Assembly: GCA_964356415.1 (NCBI GenBank)
Contig: CAYHHK010000089.1
Span: forward strand, 1 to 16,819
Direction: 5' to 3'
Length of the DNA stretch: 16,819 nucleotides
Source: JAPLDB01 sp964356415
Lineage (GTDB): Bacteria > Bacteroidota > Bacteroidia > AKYH767-A > 2013-40CM-41-45
The first letter of the stretch is position 1; each line of letters begins with the position of its first letter. The position numbers and the translations under genes are program-made. The notes under the pieces were generated by a model, which was given only the letters and a program-made list of their open reading frames with translations, was not told where the DNA came from and ran no database searches. Positions 1-7,939 of this stretch are shown one piece after another.

Positions 1-160
1 ACGGGTTCAAATTTTTCCTTCTGGCGGGAGAGTGAATTGGTTATGTAAATTGATTGGGTATTCATATTGATGGAAGGGCGAAAGTAGGAAAAAGCAGGGA
101 GACGAAGGGAGGTCGATGGAGAGAAAATTTTTATACCTTTCAGTCTCAAATTTTTCAAAG

Positions 161-1585
161 ATGAAAAAATATTTATTTACAGGTATTTTCATTTTTCTTG
201 TTTCAGCAGTTGGTGCGCAAATTACTTTTGAGAAGGCATACGGCGACACCAGCAGCAACACAGGCCGCTATTTTCTGCAAGCGGCTGACTCAGGGTTTTA
301 TGTGATGTGCACATACTATGATATTTACACACACCAGTCGAACCTGCAAATAATAAAAACCAATAAGTATGGTGACAGTTTGAGCAGTTCCATTCCGCAA
401 TTTCCTTTGGGGAATGGAGAAGTTTGTCCCGGTTCAAAGAACAATTTTATAGTAGTAGCAGTTTTTGATTCTCTCATTAGTCAAAACCAGTACATTGATA
501 CACTTTATATAACAAGGGTTGATACGGCAGGAAATGTAATGTCGGTATGGAAATATGCTGATACACTTGACTTCCAAAATGTCAATGTGTATGAAACAAG
601 TGATGGTGGTTACCTTGTTGGAGCAGGTGTGTGGAACTATCCCTATTTGTCGAATATTCTCCTGATGAAGTTGGATACTTCCGGTAGCATTGAATGGAAG
701 GAAATTATTTTACCTTATAGTACTGGTGCAGGAGAATATGTGAAAGACATGATTGAAACGGACGATCACCATTATATTATTGAGGTACAGCAATCGAGTG
801 GAAGCATGTGGACAGGAAACAAACTCATGATGAAGGCCGATACATTGGGAAATATTCTCTGGTCAACCAATCTTACTTATGGATATGCCGGTGGAAGCGT
901 TCACCAGATGATAGCCACCGATTCTGGCTATATCTACCTCGACAATATTGCATACAGCATCAGCAGCCCTGTTGCATCCCGCATCAGTCTTGTAGATACC
1001 GGCGGGACTTTGCGTTGGTCGAAGTTGTTTAGCCAGGGTTCTTTTTACAGCCAAATCATTCAGGACCCGCAAAAAGAATTTTACCTGGTGGATAGGGTTC
1101 CAGTTCAGATTACACAATGGGATATCCTAATCACCAAATTGGATCAGCAGCTGGATTCCGTGAGTTCGGCATATTTTGGGTTTACTTCCACGGAGGAAAT
1201 TGATACCTATTTTGCCCAGCTTGCTGATATGCGCCTGGCCTGTTTGGGATATTCCAAATGGGGAACTACCGTTCAAAATAATGATGTTTATTTCCTGGTC
1301 TGCGACAGCATGCTTTCAACCAATCAATCCGAAATTACCGGAACGCTTTCCGAAATTTTGCTTTATCCCAATCCAACAGAAGGGAAGTTCACAATAAGCT
1401 TTGGACAAAATGCAACCAATGAAATTGGGATATTTAATATTTTTGGAATGCAAATCGGAAGCTGGCAATTTTCAACAGCCAAAAATGAAGCGCAAATTGA
1501 TCTGACCGGCCTTCCTCCCGGTATTTATTTTCTCCAGGCCACCTCCGGCGAAAAAGTATGGCGGGGGAGAGTGGTGAAGGAATAA
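161..1585 (+). CDS. Exported protein with type IX secretion (Por) C-terminal sorting domain
   Basis: Predicted 474-residue protein that is exported to the periplasm and then passed through the type IX secretion system. The start at 161 is preferred over the in-frame ATG at 116 because it puts a clean signal peptide at the very N-terminus: Lys-Lys, a hydrophobic run, and probable cleavage after Ala19 (VGA|Q). The body carries several repeats of the pattern 'GGY..G......LLMKLDTSGSIEW', as in beta-propeller or delta-60-like surface proteins; I do not recognise an enzymatic motif. The last ~79 residues are a type A T9SS sorting domain: YPNPTEGKF, then 'IFNIFGMQIG', then LPPGIYFLQ and a basic tail. 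The gene stands alone, convergent with the next one. The substrate or adhesion role is unknown. The T9SS call is firm and the propeller fold is inferred. Confidence 0.85.
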   Translation: MKKYLFTGIFIFLVSAVGAQITFEKAYGDTSSNTGRYFLQAADSGFYVMCTYYDIYTHQSNLQIIKTNKYGDSLSSSIPQFPLGNGEVCPGSKNNFIVVAVFDSLISQNQYIDTLYITRVDTAGNVMSVWKYADTLDFQNVNVYETSDGGYLVGAGVWNYPYLSNILLMKLDTSGSIEWKEIILPYSTGAGEYVKDMIETDDHHYIIEVQQSSGSMWTGNKLMMKADTLGNILWSTNLTYGYAGGSVHQMIATDSGYIYLDNIAYSISSPVASRISLVDTGGTLRWSKLFSQGSFYSQIIQDPQKEFYLVDRVPVQITQWDILITKLDQQLDSVSSAYFGFTSTEEIDTYFAQLADMRLACLGYSKWGTTVQNNDVYFLVCDSMLSTNQSEITGTLSEILLYPNPTEGKFTISFGQNATNEIGIFNIFGMQIGSWQFSTAKNEAQIDLTGLPPGIYFLQATSGEKVWRGRVVKE

Positions 1586-1590
1586 TATTA

Positions 1591-1690
1591 CCCCTTCGAA
1601 TAACGAATATAGTCAAACGAATAGCGAATGGTAGTTGAGCACCTTTCGTAATTCGGATATTAGTATGTCTTAATTAGTAATTCGGTGGGG
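1591..1690. repeat. 100-bp imperfect palindrome between convergent genes
   Basis: The gap between the stop codons at 1585 and 1695 is almost entirely one imperfect inverted repeat. The outer ends are CCCC (1591-1594) and GGGG (1687-1690), and by eye 24 of the outermost 33 positions can pair. The left arm contains four CGAAT units and the right arm the complementary ATTCG units. It could act as a bidirectional terminator for both genes, or be a copy of a dispersed palindromic element. There is no long T-run, so a classic intrinsic terminator is not certain. Confidence 0.6.
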
Positions 1691-1694
1691 TTGA

Positions 1695-2645
1695 TTAATG
1701 TACTACAGTCTGCTGAATGTGCATCAGCATATCTTCCGTCATATGCGGCAGATCATATTCGTGGCTCCAGCCCCAGTCCGCGCGTGCTTCACCATCATCA
1801 ATCCGCTGTGGCCAGCTGTCGGCATATTGCTGACGGATGTCTGGCTTATATGTACATGTAAAATCGGGGATGTGTTTTTGGATTTCCGCTGCAAGCATCT
1901 CAGGAGTAAAACTCATGGCAGCGAGATTATAACTTGACCTCACTTTTACTTTTGCCGCATCCACATCCATGAGTGATATGGTAGCACGCAAAGCATCTTC
2001 CATATACATCATCGGAAGCATCGTGTCGGCTTCAAGGAAACATTCATAAGATTTATTTTTAACTGCTTCATGAAATATATCAATGGCGTAATCCGTCGTG
2101 CCTCCGCCCGGCATTGTTTTCCAGCTGATCAGTCCGGGATAACGAAGACTTCGAACGTCAACGCCATATTTCTGAAAATAATATTCACACCATCTTTCCC
2201 CGGCCAGTTTGCTGATGCCATAAACAGTAGTAGGCTCCATGATTGTATGCTGAGGGGTATTTCTTCGTGGAGTGGTCGGACCAAACACAGCTATTGATGA
2301 AGGCCAGAATAGTTTCAGCTTTTCTTCTTTTGCAATGTCCAGAAAATTGAGAAGACCATCCATGTTAAGCTTCCAGGCCGGTTTTATTTTTTGCTCTGCT
2401 GTTGCAGACAACATTGCAGCAAGCATGTAAATCTGTGTGACCTTATTCTTCTTTACCACCTCAAATACCTGTTTTGAATCCAGGGCATCCATTTGTACAA
2501 ATGGTCCAAGTGATTTGGTATCAGCATCTGCCTCCTTTATGTCAGAAGCAATCACACGATTTGCGCCATAGTCTTCACGAAGTTTTTCAACCAGTTCAGA
2601 ACCGATCTGTCCGTTGGATCCTATAACAAGAATGGTTTCCGTCAT
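1695..2645 (-). CDS. L-threonine 3-dehydrogenase, short-chain (SDR) type
   Basis: A 316-residue extended SDR enzyme that probably oxidises L-threonine to 2-amino-3-ketobutyrate with NAD+, the first step of threonine breakdown to glycine and acetyl-CoA. Residues 9-15 (GSNGQIG) form the Rossmann GxxGxxG loop, and Asp35 is placed to bind the adenosine ribose, favouring NAD over NADP. The catalytic pair is Tyr142 and Lys146 in YGISK, with Ser116/Ser117 in the WPSSIAVFGP stretch. Further family hallmarks are 'RSLRYPGLIS', PGGGTTDYA, 'LPMMYMEDALRATI' and, near the C-terminus, DSWPQRIDD and ADWGW. These separate it from general UDP-sugar epimerases, which are the main alternative. Length is typical. 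No kbl (2-amino-3-ketobutyrate ligase) gene lies next to it. It is transcribed alone, divergent from the GT39-like gene. Confidence 0.85.
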   Translation of the reverse strand: MTETILVIGSNGQIGSELVEKLREDYGANRVIASDIKEADADTKSLGPFVQMDALDSKQVFEVVKKNKVTQIYMLAAMLSATAEQKIKPAWKLNMDGLLNFLDIAKEEKLKLFWPSSIAVFGPTTPRRNTPQHTIMEPTTVYGISKLAGERWCEYYFQKYGVDVRSLRYPGLISWKTMPGGGTTDYAIDIFHEAVKNKSYECFLEADTMLPMMYMEDALRATISLMDVDAAKVKVRSSYNLAAMSFTPEMLAAEIQKHIPDFTCTYKPDIRQQYADSWPQRIDDGEARADWGWSHEYDLPHMTEDMLMHIQQTVVH

Positions 2646-2664
2646 ACGTAGATTTTTAGTTTAA

Positions 2665-2697
2665 CAAATATACAATTTCGTCGCAATTGGGGAAAAT
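2665..2697 (-). promoter_or_regulatory. Promoter for the threonine dehydrogenase gene
   Basis: On the minus strand 2672-2665 reads TATATTTG, a perfect match to the Bacteroidota -7 box TAnnTTTG. A T-rich stretch (TTTTCC, about 2697-2692) lies 19 bases upstream, where the -33 TTTG-like box is expected, though it is only a partial match. The predicted transcript would begin about 10-15 bases before the ATG at 2645. Confidence 0.55.
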
Positions 2698-2730
2698 TAA
2701 ACAGGAAAAATTGAGGTGTTCAATCTGCCC

Positions 2731-2760
2731 TTGTATTATTACCTTTCGCACTTAATTTCG
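2731..2760 (+). promoter_or_regulatory. Promoter for the GT39-like gene, abutting the start codon
   Basis: TTG at 2731-2733 followed after 19 bases by TAATTTCG at 2753-2760, a one-mismatch fit to TAnnTTTG. The start codon is at 2765, so transcription from this site would give an mRNA with almost no leader. Confidence 0.45.
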
Positions 2761-2764
2761 CATA

Positions 2765-4267
2765 TTGAAAAGATTTTTCAGCCAAAACCTAGCTTTATTA
2801 TTGTTGACAGGCTTGTTATTGCCGCTTTTTTACATCAATGTAAAAGACAGCCATGACTGGGGTGACGACTTTGCGCAGTATTTCATACAGGCCAGGAACA
2901 TACTGGAACACAGGCCACAGACCGACAATGGACTTGTGTTTGACAAGCAAGCCGGTGAATATGCATTGCAGGCATACCCTGTTGGATTCCCGCTGATACT
3001 GGCTTCTGCCTGGTGGTGTTTTGGAGATTCAATCCTCGTTAGTTCGTTAACGCTCTCTTTTTTCTTTTTTGCTTTCGGCATCGTTGCCTTTTTCTATTTC
3101 AGAAAATATTTCAATGAAAGCATAAGCATTCTTTTAACCTTAATCATCATTTATAACCCGCTAACAATTGGATTTAAAAGAGAGATCCTATCAGATATTC
3201 CGTTTTCATTTTTCATGCTTCTTGGTGTTTTATTATTTCAATCAGAACGAAAAAATATTTTACATTTTATTCTTACGGGTGTAGTCTGGGGTTTTGCATT
3301 ATGTGTTCGGGGAATAGGCGCTACTCTTTTTCTCGCTGCAGGATTTGTTTTCTTTCATTCTATTTTCAGGTATGTGATGAAGAAGGGAGACAGAAGTCGG
3401 TTGCTTGTCTCTGTAAAGAAAAGCAGTATCGTTGTTTCGTCAGCATTACTTTTCTATCTATTGCTGAATGCAGTTTTGTTTCCGATCCCTTCATCCGGCA
3501 TTCTAAAATTTTATGCTGATGCCGTGAGCGGGGAGAATTTCGCAGAGTGGTTGCTCCTGAACCTTGATTACTACTACTATGTATTCCTGAATTTTTTTGC
3601 AACGATGGGAGGAAGCTGGTTGTGGCTATCCACATTCTCAAAGTTCATCCTTCTTTCACTGATCCCAATTGGAATTGTAATGACCTGGTACAAAAGAAAA
3701 GGATTTGATGATTGGCTTTTTATCGCCTATCTGCTAGTGTTGTTCATCTACCCGTATCTCGGCGGTGGCTTTAGGTTTCTTTTACCTGTGATGCCGTTGA
3801 TCCTTAAATATATTTTTACCGGATTTTCTTCTTTGATTAGTCTGACAAAGGTAAAATCCTCTCTCCCCGGATTTGCTTTTTTTCTGGTCATCCTGTTGCA
3901 ATACACACCCGGAATTATTGGTCAGGTAAAATCAATGGGTTACAGTGAGGAAGGGCCTCAGGAGACCCCTGCTGCGGAAGCATTTGAATATATAAGCCAT
4001 CTTCCCGAAGAGGCCGTAGTTGTATTTCTGAAACCAAGAGCATTGTCATTCTATTCGGGAAGGAATGCGGCTTACGTTACGCGCAATGTAAAACCGGATG
4101 AGATCAGGGATTTGTTCCACCGGATGAACGCTCATTATTTCCTAATTTGCAGTCAGAACGAAGAAGTAAATGACGTGATCCTGAAAAAATTCATTGCAGA
4201 TCATAAAAGTGAACTTGTGTTGATCTGGCACAACAATAATTTTGAACTTTATTCAGACTTGAAGTAG
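2765..4267 (+). CDS. Polytopic glycosyltransferase, GT39/ArnT-like (GT-C fold)
   Basis: A 500-residue inner-membrane protein, probably a lipid-linked sugar transferase acting on the periplasmic side. The start is a TTG codon; it gives the usual short basic N-terminus (KRFF) followed directly by the first membrane segment (about residues 9-26). The acidic loop motif after this segment is HDWGDDF with Asp34 and Asp35, matching the catalytic Asp position of GT-C enzymes, and a second motif REILSDIPF (Glu140, Asp144) fits the family. By eye roughly ten or more hydrophobic segments follow up to about residue 385, then a soluble C-terminal domain of ~100 residues. The polyprenol-phosphate-sugar synthase encoded at 10494 is a possible supplier of its donor, but the two are about 6 kb apart and the link is only inference. 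Acceptor and sugar cannot be read from the sequence. Confidence 0.7.
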   Translation: MKRFFSQNLALLLLTGLLLPLFYINVKDSHDWGDDFAQYFIQARNILEHRPQTDNGLVFDKQAGEYALQAYPVGFPLILASAWWCFGDSILVSSLTLSFFFFAFGIVAFFYFRKYFNESISILLTLIIIYNPLTIGFKREILSDIPFSFFMLLGVLLFQSERKNILHFILTGVVWGFALCVRGIGATLFLAAGFVFFHSIFRYVMKKGDRSRLLVSVKKSSIVVSSALLFYLLLNAVLFPIPSSGILKFYADAVSGENFAEWLLLNLDYYYYVFLNFFATMGGSWLWLSTFSKFILLSLIPIGIVMTWYKRKGFDDWLFIAYLLVLFIYPYLGGGFRFLLPVMPLILKYIFTGFSSLISLTKVKSSLPGFAFFLVILLQYTPGIIGQVKSMGYSEEGPQETPAAEAFEYISHLPEEAVVVFLKPRALSFYSGRNAAYVTRNVKPDEIRDLFHRMNAHYFLICSQNEEVNDVILKKFIADHKSELVLIWHNNNFELYSDLK

Positions 4268-4463
4268 TGGCTTTGGAAAAAAATCAAGGATCGCTGTGCA
4301 GACTGATTAAAGTGATAGCGAAATCGGTTGTTTTACAAAGAAAAAAGCCCATGCTTCACAGTATTTTTTAATTTTACACCGAATCCGCGTAACCGGAGAA
4401 ATTGAGCAGCTAAAATAAATTTCAGGTTCTTACGTTACAGTCGGAACCAAAGACGCACTATCA

Positions 4464-6791
4464 ATGAAATCTTTATTTACCTTTTTCCTGGGGTTGACTC
4501 TTTTTTATTCAGAACTTTCCTTAGCGCAGGTCGGCAATCCAATGGTGGGGCTTGACAAATGGCGTATTCATTTGCCTTACAATGACGGAAAGATTACTTC
4601 GGGCGGAAACGACCTCGTGTATTGTGCCACACGGTATGCCTTGTTCAGCTATAAAAAATCCGATGGAAGCGTACAGCGATATTCCCGCCTGACAGGTTTG
4701 TCTGACTTTGAAATTACCACCATCCGATATAACACCGATGACCGTTTATTGCTTGTCGCATACCAGAGTTCTGACATTGATTTGCTGTTTGACGATGGAA
4801 CAGTGGTGAACCTGCCTGATATTAAACTGAAGAATATTGTTGGGGGCAAGGGAATCAATAACATCATGTTTTTGAATCATGCTGCCTATTTGTCATGCGA
4901 CTTCGGCATTGTAGTGGTGGATTTAATAAGACATGAAATCAAAGACACTTATTATATAGGGAGCGGTGGGTCTTCGGTAATTGTACATCAGTTTGCATAT
5001 GACGGCTCGAAATTTTATGCTGCTGCTGAAACAGGATTGTACTTTGCCGATGCAAACAATCCCACGCTTTTTAATTATGAAGTCTGGACAAAGGATACTA
5101 CGATGTATCAGCTGGCAAACCCAAATAAAGCTTTTTCCGGCGTAGGTTCATTTGCCGGGAAATTATTTGCTGTTTACAATGATACAATGAAGTTGGTTTC
5201 TGACGGAGTTTCGTGGAGTGATTTTAAGCCCATGGATCATTATTCAAATTCAAGGATTGATGTTTTAAATAACAATCTGATGATCAGTAATTATTTCAGT
5301 GTTTCAATGCATGATCTTACACTGAACCGCGTTGCCTTGTTTTATTATGATTCGTATGACGATGCTGATCCGCAGTTTGCCTATTATGATGAACAGGGTT
5401 TTTACTGGATCGCCGATAATATCAACGGATTGGTAAAATGTACAAACGGTACTTATGAGACAATTTATCTGAATTCTCCTTCCGGTATCGGTGCTTTTGC
5501 AATGGATGCGGGTAAGTCGGGTATCTGGGTTGCAGGCGGCGGAATGTCAGGTACCGGCGGTACCAATAAAAACTTTGGAAGCTATTGGTTCTATGAGAAC
5601 TCCTGGAAATCATTCGACCTGAGGACTGACACTGCATTCCTTTCACTCTCTGAAAGAAATACGATCAGCATTTCAGTAGATCCCGCTGATGGAAAGCATG
5701 CTTTCGTAGGAACCCGCGGGTCCGGTTTGCTCGAATATGGTGAAAACGGAATTGTAAAAGTTTATAATCAATCTAATAGCACCATTAAGCCAATTGACGG
5801 AGATCCGGGCGTAACCTGGATCGGTGGGGTTGATTTTGACAGCGAAGGAAACCTTTGGGTGCTTTCCAATCTGAACAGTGGTCAGCTGGCTAAAAGAAAT
5901 ACCGATGGCTCCTGGAAGTCATTTAATTTTGGTGCCACTTATAATGGTTATTATCTTTTTAACCTGATGGCCGATAGTTACAATCAGAAGTGGGCCAATG
6001 CAAGAGGTGCCGGCCTCATCGTGTTTAATGAAAATGATGTTGACAATCCCAACGATAACCAGATTACATTGCTTACAACAACTCCCGGCAAGGGCGGATT
6101 GCCTTCAACCGATGTTTATTCAATTGCTGAAGATAAGGAACAGGCAATCTGGATCGGTTCAAGTGCCGGCGTGTTTGTCATTTACAATCCGGGAAACATT
6201 TTTTCAGGAGGAAATTACGATGCGCAAAAAGTCCTGATCGAACAGGATGGCCGAGCCCAATATTTACTGGAAACGGAAGTTGTTACTGCTATTGCAGTTG
6301 ACGGTGCCAACCGGAAATGGTTCGGAACGTTGAGCAGCGGTGTTTTCCTCATGTCTGCTGATGCAACCAAACTCATTCATTCCTTTAATACAGACAACTC
6401 TCCGTTACCTTCCAATGCTATTCAAAGCATTGCCATTGATCCACTCACAGGAGAGGTATTCATCGGAACAGAGGACAAAGGAATTTGTTCTTTCCGCGCA
6501 GATGCTACAGAAGGCGGAGAGAGCTGCGATAATTATTATGTATTTCCAAATCCTGTCCGTCATGAATACCGCGGGCCTGTTGCCATTACGGGTCTGGTGG
6601 CGAATGCTTCAGTAAAAATTGCCGACATCAGCGGACAGGTTGTTTATCAGACAAAAGCCAATGGCGGAATGGCTGTGTGGGATGGAAAGAATTTCAAAGG
6701 AGAGCGTGCACAAACAGGCGTTTACATGGTTTACATTTCCAATGAGGACGGCTCACAGACCTGTATAACTAAAATGCTATTTACCAACTGA
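4464..6791 (+). CDS. porZ: Type IX secretion system surface component PorZ
   Basis: A 775-residue secreted protein closely matching PorZ in layout and length (Porphyromonas gingivalis PorZ is about 776). In that species PorZ belongs to the outer-membrane attachment complex with PorU, PorV and PorQ, which cleaves cargo sorting domains and links cargo to anionic LPS. Seen here: a signal peptide with probable cleavage after Ala21 (SLA|Q); the N-terminal propeller beginning with DKWRIHLPYND, then 'SRLTGLSDFEITTIRYN' and 'AAYLSCDFGIVVVDL'; further propeller blades with two-component-regulator-propeller-like repeats (WIGGVDFDSEGNLWV, 'VYSIAEDKEQAIWIGSSAGV', 'AIAVDGANRKWFGT'); and a T9SS-type C-terminal domain from about residue 688 (YVFPNPV ... 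QTGVYMVYI). The next gene, recO, overlaps its stop by one base. A generic propeller protein is the alternative, but the N-terminal domain favours PorZ. Confidence 0.85.
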   Translation: MKSLFTFFLGLTLFYSELSLAQVGNPMVGLDKWRIHLPYNDGKITSGGNDLVYCATRYALFSYKKSDGSVQRYSRLTGLSDFEITTIRYNTDDRLLLVAYQSSDIDLLFDDGTVVNLPDIKLKNIVGGKGINNIMFLNHAAYLSCDFGIVVVDLIRHEIKDTYYIGSGGSSVIVHQFAYDGSKFYAAAETGLYFADANNPTLFNYEVWTKDTTMYQLANPNKAFSGVGSFAGKLFAVYNDTMKLVSDGVSWSDFKPMDHYSNSRIDVLNNNLMISNYFSVSMHDLTLNRVALFYYDSYDDADPQFAYYDEQGFYWIADNINGLVKCTNGTYETIYLNSPSGIGAFAMDAGKSGIWVAGGGMSGTGGTNKNFGSYWFYENSWKSFDLRTDTAFLSLSERNTISISVDPADGKHAFVGTRGSGLLEYGENGIVKVYNQSNSTIKPIDGDPGVTWIGGVDFDSEGNLWVLSNLNSGQLAKRNTDGSWKSFNFGATYNGYYLFNLMADSYNQKWANARGAGLIVFNENDVDNPNDNQITLLTTTPGKGGLPSTDVYSIAEDKEQAIWIGSSAGVFVIYNPGNIFSGGNYDAQKVLIEQDGRAQYLLETEVVTAIAVDGANRKWFGTLSSGVFLMSADATKLIHSFNTDNSPLPSNAIQSIAIDPLTGEVFIGTEDKGICSFRADATEGGESCDNYYVFPNPVRHEYRGPVAITGLVANASVKIADISGQVVYQTKANGGMAVWDGKNFKGERAQTGVYMVYISNEDGSQTCITKMLFTN

Positions 6792-7516
6792 TGTTGCATA
6801 AGACACGGGGCATCGTTTTTCAGGTTACCGACTTCGGGGAATCAAGTGTGGTCGTAAAAATTTACACCGAGCTTTTCGGACTGCAGGGTTATCTCGTGAA
6901 TTCGGTTAGAAAGAAAAACGCTAAAGTGAAGCAAAATATTTTGCATCCGCTTTCGCTCGTTGACCTGGTCGTTTATCACAAAGAAAGAAAAGGTTTGCAC
7001 AGGGTCGCTGAAGTAAGAAGCAATCCCACACTGCAAAACATCCCTTTCCATATTGTAAAAAATTCTGTTACACTTTTTTTAAACGAGGTACTTTGCAAAT
7101 CAATAAAAGAAGAGGAGCCCAACCAGCAGTTGTTCGATTTTCTTTTTCATTCGATACAGTTGCTGGATCTTCAGTCGCCGGTGAACAATGATTTCCATGT
7201 TTGTTTTCTTGTTCAGCTGACAAAGTACCTTGGTTTCTTCCCGGCAGAAAATTTTTCAGGAGAGGAAAAGATCTTCAACTTGCGGGAGGGTGTATTTCAG
7301 TGTAACATTCCCGGACATATGAACTACATGGATGCCGTTCAGTCGGAAATTTTCGCTTCGCTACTGCAAACTTCCCTGAATTTTTCAGCGCATCTCTCCG
7401 TTCCGCTTGCGCAAAGGAGAATGCTCATCGAAAAGATTCTGGAATATTACCGCCTTCACCTTACCGCTTTTACAGAAGTTAAATCACTCAGGGTGCTGGA
7501 AGAAGTCTGGAGTTGA
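6791..7516 (+). CDS. recO: DNA repair protein RecO
   Basis: A 241-residue RecO, the mediator that works with RecR to load RecA onto SSB-coated single-stranded DNA in the RecFOR recombination pathway. The N-terminal OB-fold is recognisable in the first ~80 residues: KTRGIVFQVTDFGESSVVVKI, then 'TELFGLQGYLVNSVRKKNAK' and LHPLSLVDLVVYHK. The C-terminal helical domain follows (LLDLQSPVNNDFHVCF..., LTKYLGFFP). The C-terminal half lacks paired CxxC motifs, so no zinc site of the kind found in some RecO proteins is apparent. Its ATG shares its first base with the last base of the porZ stop (TGATG), so translation is very likely coupled to porZ; no separate promoter is evident. Why repair and secretion genes are joined is not clear from the sequence. 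Confidence 0.9.
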   Translation: MLHKTRGIVFQVTDFGESSVVVKIYTELFGLQGYLVNSVRKKNAKVKQNILHPLSLVDLVVYHKERKGLHRVAEVRSNPTLQNIPFHIVKNSVTLFLNEVLCKSIKEEEPNQQLFDFLFHSIQLLDLQSPVNNDFHVCFLVQLTKYLGFFPAENFSGEEKIFNLREGVFQCNIPGHMNYMDAVQSEIFASLLQTSLNFSAHLSVPLAQRRMLIEKILEYYRLHLTAFTEVKSLRVLEEVWS

Positions 7517-7739
7517 TCATTCACGGAATTAATTGAGGACATTCCTTTAAAGACAATTCTCTGCGGGATATAGAGCCATCTGTATTATTTGGGGCAGCGG
7601 AGAAATGACCTATTCGAAGAATATATCAGTTAGTTCCGTTTGAGTTCCAGCAGAGCGCCCTTTTCATTCATTCCGGGTAAAGAGATAATTGCCATCATTT
7701 TAACTCCCAAAATTTCTCAAGGAGTAGAAAGCATTTAAT

Positions 7740-7839
7740 GGATTTAAAAGAGCTCAATAGGAGCGACCTGTTTGTAGAAGGGATCCTTAGGATTATAATG
7801 AGCTCCGTAGGAGCGGCCTGTTTATTTAATCTGCTTAAA
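7740..7839 (+). repeat. Two tandem copies of a ~50-bp dispersed-type repeat
   Basis: Copy 1 starts at 7740 and copy 2 at 7790. Both share the frame GGATTnnAAnGAGCTC..TAGGAGCG.CCTGTTT. Copy 2 contains a short perfect hairpin (GCTCC-GTA-GGAGC), which is degenerate in copy 1; the 3' half of each copy (after CCTGTTT) has diverged. The GTAGGAGCGACCTGTTTGTAG core resembles a repeat type I remember from intergenic regions of several Bacteroidota genomes, but I cannot check this here. Confidence 0.7.
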
Positions 7840-7890
7840 GAGAAGTTCCCCATCGTTTTCTCATCCCCAAATTGCACCTTGCGTGAGATG

Positions 7891-7921
7891 TTGTTATGTT
7901 CCCAAAAATCATTTAGGTTTG
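7891..7921 (+). promoter_or_regulatory. Promoter for the acs operon
   Basis: TTG at 7891-7893, a 20-base spacer, then TAGGTTTG at 7914-7921, which fully matches the Bacteroidota -7 box TAnnTTTG. The predicted start of transcription is about 7926-7930, leaving a leader of only ~10-14 bases before the ATG at 7940. This is the best promoter match in the window. Confidence 0.65.
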
Positions 7922-7939
7922 TTCAATAGTTAATCACCT

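Larger units (their letters stand above)
7517..7939. other. Non-coding gap with decayed repeat array
   Basis: This 423-base stretch between recO and acs shows no convincing gene. It holds two clear tandem copies of a 50-bp repeat (7740-7839). Further degenerate matches lie upstream: GGAG...GACCTATTCGAAGAA at 7599-7621 and 'GAGTTCCAGCAGAGCGCCCT' at 7642-7661. The acs promoter lies at the right end. A 63-codon reading frame at 7738-7929 is simply the translation of the repeats. Confidence 0.6.

Noticed and set aside
4268..4463. Riboswitch or promoter in the porZ leader
   Set aside because: Only a 5-bp GGTTC/GAACC stem (4425-4448) and poor one-mismatch -7 boxes without -33 partners; too weak to list.
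7630..7695. Short minus-strand frame ending in NEKGALLELKRN
   Set aside because: Only about 22-30 codons; the sequence has a coding feel but overlaps the degenerate repeat copies and has no identifiable family.
7740..7839. CRISPR array
   Set aside because: Only two contiguous 50-bp units that diverge from one another, no unique spacers between conserved repeats and no cas genes.
7738..7929. 63-codon open frame on the plus strand between recO and acs
   Set aside because: It is a translation of the two 50-bp repeats and runs through the acs promoter; no domain or independent support.
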